From the NCBI GenBank assembly GCA_944325595.1, contig CALVAQ010000012.1, positions 1 to 55,074 on the forward strand: a stretch of 55,074 bases of DNA. Reading direction: 5' to 3'. Of this stretch, positions 51,879 through 55,074 are shown piece by piece. The stretch comes from Candidatus Gastranaerophilales bacterium. Its GTDB lineage: Bacteria > Cyanobacteriota > Vampirovibrionia > Gastranaerophilales > Gastranaerophilaceae. The translations under genes were made by a program, and so were the position numbers. How positions within the stretch are numbered: the first letter of the stretch is position 1; the number at the start of each line of letters is the position of its first letter. The notes below the pieces were generated by a model that ran no database searches, was not told the DNA's origin, and was given only the letters and a program-made list of their open reading frames with translations.

Positions 51879-53108
51879 TTAACAGTTTGTGTAATTTTTG
51901 AAATCTTTTATAAAAGAATTGAGCAGGTACTCCAGTTTTTGTTCCGTTAATTCTTCTGTATTTACAAATATTTTTTCTTTTTGTTTATCCATGTCTTCTA
52001 TTTCATGAATTATTTCTATATTTATTCCTGTAAATCCGGGATAACTCACAATAAAACTGCTTTTTCCTCTTTCATTTTCAAGAACAAAAGAGCTTTTTTC
52101 TTCACTTACATTTTGAGTAATTTGAGTTTGAAAAAATCTTTCCTCGTTAATTTTTTGTGTCTGATAAAACAATGGCGATATTATAGAATCCAGTTTTTTC
52201 ACAAAATTTTCTTTGTGCAGTTTGAAATTTTTTATACTGGCTTCAAGATTTACTTCTTTTTCTATTTTTTCTCTGGCATAAAGAATAGTATCACCTTTTA
52301 AAAGAGCTTTTGAAAGGGCTTTGTTTGCCAGAATTTCCGCTTCATCAAAAGCTATGTCTTTTGTTTCTATATATCCGGCGCTGATAGTAAAATCAAGTGT
52401 AAAAGAATTCCTTATTTTTTCAAGAATTTTTTCTACGTCTTCTCTGCCTGTTTCTCTGAACCACAGATATATTTTAAAATCAGTTGCATAACCGAGAATA
52501 TCACAGGTTCTTACTATTTTTTTTATTATATTCATAAGGTTTTGGGGAGAAATTTTGCTTCTGATATTTATATCAGGCGCTACAACGACAAAAGTTCCCC
52601 AGTTTTTTTTGCTTTCTTCTTTTAAGATAGTATATGTGTAATTTTCCGTATAAGCATGATTTTTTTTGTCTATAATTTTTAACTGGGAAAGAATATCTTT
52701 TTTGCTTTCCGATTCATAGAATTTTTCTCTTTTTTGAAGACACCATATTGTCCTGATTGTGTATTCCGAATCTGTTGCATCAACAGGCAGAAAATCCGTC
52801 AAACCTTTTTCAAAAGCACTGCAGAGAGTGTTTTCATCAATTTCTTCATACAAAAGCAAAACAGAAGCTGTTTCTATATCTTTTGTCTGTTTCATTTTTT
52901 GTAAAAAACTCAAAAAATTTTCAGCATCTTTTTGTGTTTTTTTTAAATGATAAATAACAAGAACGGGTTTTTTCTTTTTTACCGCTTCAAAACAGTTTTC
53001 ATATCCGCAAAAAACAGGAGAATCGCCGCTTCTTAAAAGTACAATTTTTTTTTGTATTTTAAAAGCTGTTTTTTCGTTTTCTGTAATCAGGATGATAGTG
53101 TTTTTCAC
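51879..53108 (-). CDS. Pseudo-receiver plus degenerate GGDEF-like protein
   Basis: 409 residues. The first 125 residues have receiver-like spacing (IILITENEKTAFKIQKK, then LVIYHLKKT, then LTDFLPVDA), but the position of the phospho-acceptor Asp is His and the Lys is lost. Residues about 150-290 resemble a GGDEF fold (ILGYATDFKIYLWFRETG, FTISAGYIE, ANKALSKALLKGDTILYAR) without the GGDEF signature. The remaining 120 residues are not recognised. It probably acts through protein contacts rather than catalysis. The fold assignment is moderate, from pattern similarity to the regulator at 19325. Confidence 0.6.
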   Translation of the reverse strand: MKNTIILITENEKTAFKIQKKIVLLRSGDSPVFCGYENCFEAVKKKKPVLVIYHLKKTQKDAENFLSFLQKMKQTKDIETASVLLLYEEIDENTLCSAFEKGLTDFLPVDATDSEYTIRTIWCLQKREKFYESESKKDILSQLKIIDKKNHAYTENYTYTILKEESKKNWGTFVVVAPDINIRSKISPQNLMNIIKKIVRTCDILGYATDFKIYLWFRETGREDVEKILEKIRNSFTLDFTISAGYIETKDIAFDEAEILANKALSKALLKGDTILYAREKIEKEVNLEASIKNFKLHKENFVKKLDSIISPLFYQTQKINEERFFQTQITQNVSEEKSSFVLENERGKSSFIVSYPGFTGINIEIIHEIEDMDKQKEKIFVNTEELTEQKLEYLLNSFIKDFKNYTNC

Positions 53109-53174
53109 AGGTTCTCCAAAATATTAAACTTTAAAGATATTTTATACCAAAATTCCTTTAGTTGTCATTAAAAA

Positions 53175-53247
53175 TATCCGAGAAAATTTGTAATAAAGAG
53201 CATTCTGCCTCCCGCTTTTTTATCAACCGGCGGCAGCTGCAATACTA
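53175..53247 (-). repeat. Dispersed intergenic repeat, minimal copy (inverted)
   Basis: On the minus strand, TAGTATTGCAGCTGCCGCCG (left end) runs to CTTTATTACAAATTTTCTCG plus GATA (right end). Length is about 73 bases, like the copy at 5144. It lies just upstream of the promoter-like sequence of the YitT gene. Confidence 0.6.
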
Positions 53248-53302
53248 TATTAAATATTTTGTAATGTTGTAAAAACCCGGGGCAATGTTGTATTATAGTT
53301 TT

Positions 53303-54151
53303 ATGAAAAAAAATATAATTAACGTAATTGTAATGACTTTTGGTGCAATGATTGCTGCATTTGCACTCGAGGCTTTTTTGATTCCAAACAAAATTATTGA
53401 CGGCGGGATTATGGGTATAGCTATCATGACAAGCTACAAAACCAAATTTCCGCTGGGCTGGTGTATTTTTCTCTTGAATCTGCCTTTTATATTTCTTGCT
53501 TTGAAAAAAATGGGCAAATTGTTTGTGGCTTTTACTTTTTATGCCGTTACAATACTTTCTCTGGGTGTTTCATTTATGCCTGTATGGCTGAACCACAGAC
53601 ATGTTAGCGACTCTTTTCTTGCATGTATTTTCGGCGGTTTGATACTCGGTATAGGTGTCGGTCTTGTTTTGAGAAGCAATTCTTCTCTTGACGGCACGGA
53701 AATTCTTTCCATGAGATTATCAAAAAAAGTCAGTTTCTCCGTCGGTGAGATAATTATGTTTTTCAACCTGTTTATCTTTACTGCTGCAGGTTTTGTTTAC
53801 AATGACTGGCGAAGTTCAATGTATTCAATGATTGCATATTTTATTGCTTACAGATTGATTGATGTCGTTATTGAAGGTTTGAATGAATCAAAAGCAGTCC
53901 GGATTGTCACTGACAAACACGATGATATAGGCAATGCAATAATGGAGCATTTTGATGTAAGTGTTACTTATATAAAGGCCAGAGGCGGATATTCCGGAGC
54001 TGAAAAGAAAATTGTTTTTTGTGTAATAAACAGGCTGGAAATTACAAAACTCAAACAACTCGTAAAATCACTCGACAATTCTGCCTTTATTACTATTGAA
54101 AATGTCCACGAAGTAGACGGCGGCAGAGTAAAAAAACATCATCATTTATAA
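53303..54151 (+). CDS. YitT family membrane protein (DUF161/DUF2179)
   Basis: 282 residues. Five or six hydrophobic helices occupy the first 190 residues (ALEAFLIPNKIIDGGIMGIA, GLILGIGVGLVLRSNSSLDG are family hallmarks), followed by a cytoplasmic DUF2179 domain (about 205-275, VTYIKARGGYSGAEKKIVFCVI). Function is unknown for most members. TTGTAA (53267) and TATTAT (53291-53296) with an 18-base spacer put the expected transcript start at or beside the ATG at 53303, so it may be leaderless; an ATG at 53285 is the alternative. It ends with a His cluster. Confidence 0.87.
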   Translation: MKKNIINVIVMTFGAMIAAFALEAFLIPNKIIDGGIMGIAIMTSYKTKFPLGWCIFLLNLPFIFLALKKMGKLFVAFTFYAVTILSLGVSFMPVWLNHRHVSDSFLACIFGGLILGIGVGLVLRSNSSLDGTEILSMRLSKKVSFSVGEIIMFFNLFIFTAAGFVYNDWRSSMYSMIAYFIAYRLIDVVIEGLNESKAVRIVTDKHDDIGNAIMEHFDVSVTYIKARGGYSGAEKKIVFCVINRLEITKLKQLVKSLDNSAFITIENVHEVDGGRVKKHHHL

Positions 54152-54195
54152 ATATTGATAGTTAAAATACTGTCTGAATTTAAATATCTTAAAAT

Positions 54196-54981
54196 TTAAT
54201 TAAGATACGGTAAATCTTCATTTTTGTCGAGAGTTTTGGCGTTTTTTCTAAAAATTCTGGATTTGTATATACCGAGTCTTGCCAGAGCATAAAGCACACT
54301 TACTCTCAAAACACCAAAACCATACCTGCAGCTTCTCAAAAAATTGATAGAAGAAGCATCGGGAAAATACTTTGTAGGGCAGCTTATCTGACCGATTGTA
54401 TATCCTTTGTAAAAAATCAACGCCAGCATTTCATTGTCAAAAATAAAATCATCATCGCAGTCTTTTAGAGGTAGAGTTTCAAGGACTTCTCTTGAAAAAG
54501 CACGAAAACCCGTATGGTATTCGCTCAATCTTTCTCCTGACAAAATATTTTGAAACCATGTCAGCATTCTGTTTGCGACAAACTTGTACAAAGGCATGCC
54601 GCCTTCTAATGCACCTTTTCCTATAAATCTTGAAGCAATACATGCATCATACTCGTCAAATGCCAGCATTGCCGCCATTGCAGGGACAAGTTTCGGTGTA
54701 TACTGATAGTCAGGATGAACCATGATGACTATATCGGCATCTGTTTTGAGAGCGGCAGTGTAGCAGGTTTTCTGGTTTCCGCCGTATCCTTTGTTTTTGT
54801 CATGGACAATGGTCGTTATGCCGAGTTTTTTTGCTACTTCTTTTGTTTTATCCGAAGAATTGTCGTCTACGAGAATAATTTCATCGACTACATCTTTGTA
54901 TAATTCGTTGTAAGTCTGCTCAAGTGTTTTTTCCGCATTGTATGCAGGCATTATAACAGCGACTTTTTTGTTGTTAATCAT
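54196..54981 (-). CDS. Family 2 glycosyltransferase (polyprenyl-phosphate sugar type)
   Basis: 261 residues of the GT-A fold resembling dolichyl/polyprenyl-phosphate mannosyl- or glucosyltransferases. Key segments are VAVIMPAYNAEKTLEQTY, EIILVDDNSSDKT, HDKNKGYGGNQKTC and IVIMVHPDYQYTP in place of the metal-binding DxD. There is no long membrane domain at the C-terminus. It may make lipid-linked sugars of the kind used by the GT-C proteins at 32-35 kb, an inferred link. GAGGAAAAA precedes the ATG. Confidence 0.87.
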   Translation of the reverse strand: MINNKKVAVIMPAYNAEKTLEQTYNELYKDVVDEIILVDDNSSDKTKEVAKKLGITTIVHDKNKGYGGNQKTCYTAALKTDADIVIMVHPDYQYTPKLVPAMAAMLAFDEYDACIASRFIGKGALEGGMPLYKFVANRMLTWFQNILSGERLSEYHTGFRAFSREVLETLPLKDCDDDFIFDNEMLALIFYKGYTIGQISCPTKYFPDASSINFLRSCRYGFGVLRVSVLYALARLGIYKSRIFRKNAKTLDKNEDLPYLN

Positions 54982-55074
54982 TTATTTTTCCTCAACTCCG
55001 ACGACATCTGTGTATTATCAAAAAACTTTTTGAACATTCATAGTATAATCAAAATAGAGAGAGAGCACAATTTT

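Noticed and set aside
55028..55049. TTTTGAACA and TATAAT at the right edge as part of an origin or a promoter
   Set aside because: A single 9-mer far from the cluster carries no weight, and the promoter has no matching -35; the gene it would serve is outside the window.

Overview
The window is about 55 kb of AT-rich bacterial chromosome with dense, mostly ordinary housekeeping content. No tRNA, rRNA, CRISPR array, transposase gene or prophage was recognised. The lineage is inferred, not proven. An LptD/OstA-type outer-membrane protein marks a diderm. efp next to accB, a CHASE2-GGDEF protein and AMIN-type domains are familiar from Cyanobacteria. There is no photosynthesis or respiration gene, and there is a pyruvate-decarboxylase-type enzyme and a flagellin. 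Several small proteins have N-termini (MGLAASQA, PNFKSF, VFSAF) that I associate with gut Melainabacteria/Vampirovibrionia (Gastranaerophilales). A fermentative, host-associated member of that sister clade of Cyanobacteria is the best fit.

Layout. 0-6 kb: start of a lineage-type protein, a GPH/SLC45-like sugar transporter, a pyruvate/2-oxoacid decarboxylase with the two-subunit iron-sulfur L-serine dehydratase, and a small lineage protein. 5.8-9.4 kb: an XRE regulator, efp, a repeat-rich spacer, accB, a REC-HD-GYP protein and a PPC-domain protein. 9.4-18 kb: a dispersed repeat, a CDF transporter fused to CBS/CorC domains, an M23 peptidase, an LptD-like protein, then accD-accA-prmA. 18-24 kb: a YhcH-family protein, a histidine kinase/dual-receiver pair, Hsp20 and flagellin. 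24-31 kb: rsmE-cca, rsfS, mscS, dnaE. 31-43.7 kb: pheS, leuA with two GT-C membrane proteins, a PilZ protein, an amidase, accC-thrB, and folK with a YhiN-type flavoprotein. 43.8-55 kb: CHASE2-GGDEF, ctpA, an AMIN membrane protein, dnaN with an origin-like region, an isochorismatase-fold hydrolase, a degenerate receiver/GGDEF protein, YitT and a family 2 glycosyltransferase.

How the genes work together. All four acetyl-CoA carboxylase subunits are present but split over three loci (accB, accDA, accC), supplying fatty acids to a two-membrane envelope built and remodelled by the LptD-like protein, the M23 peptidase, the amidase, CtpA and the glycosyltransferases. Pyruvate from sugars (MFS) and serine (SdaA) can feed the 2-oxoacid decarboxylase. 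A c-di-GMP/two-component theme recurs: one probable active cyclase, one HD-GYP phosphodiesterase, one PilZ receptor, and two proteins whose GGDEF-like domains look inactive.

The most unusual signals are: (1) a family of intergenic repeats with shared ends and interiors of about 70 to 560 bp (5144, 9418, 47309, 53175, and a lone end at 41999); (2) a structured 35-nt core of that family inside a tandem-repeat spacer between efp and accB; (3) the CDF-CBS-CorC fusion; (4) an AT-rich region upstream of dnaN with clustered 9-mers resembling cyanobacterial DnaA boxes; (5) two genes whose promoter-like sequences sit so close to the start codon that leaderless mRNAs are likely.
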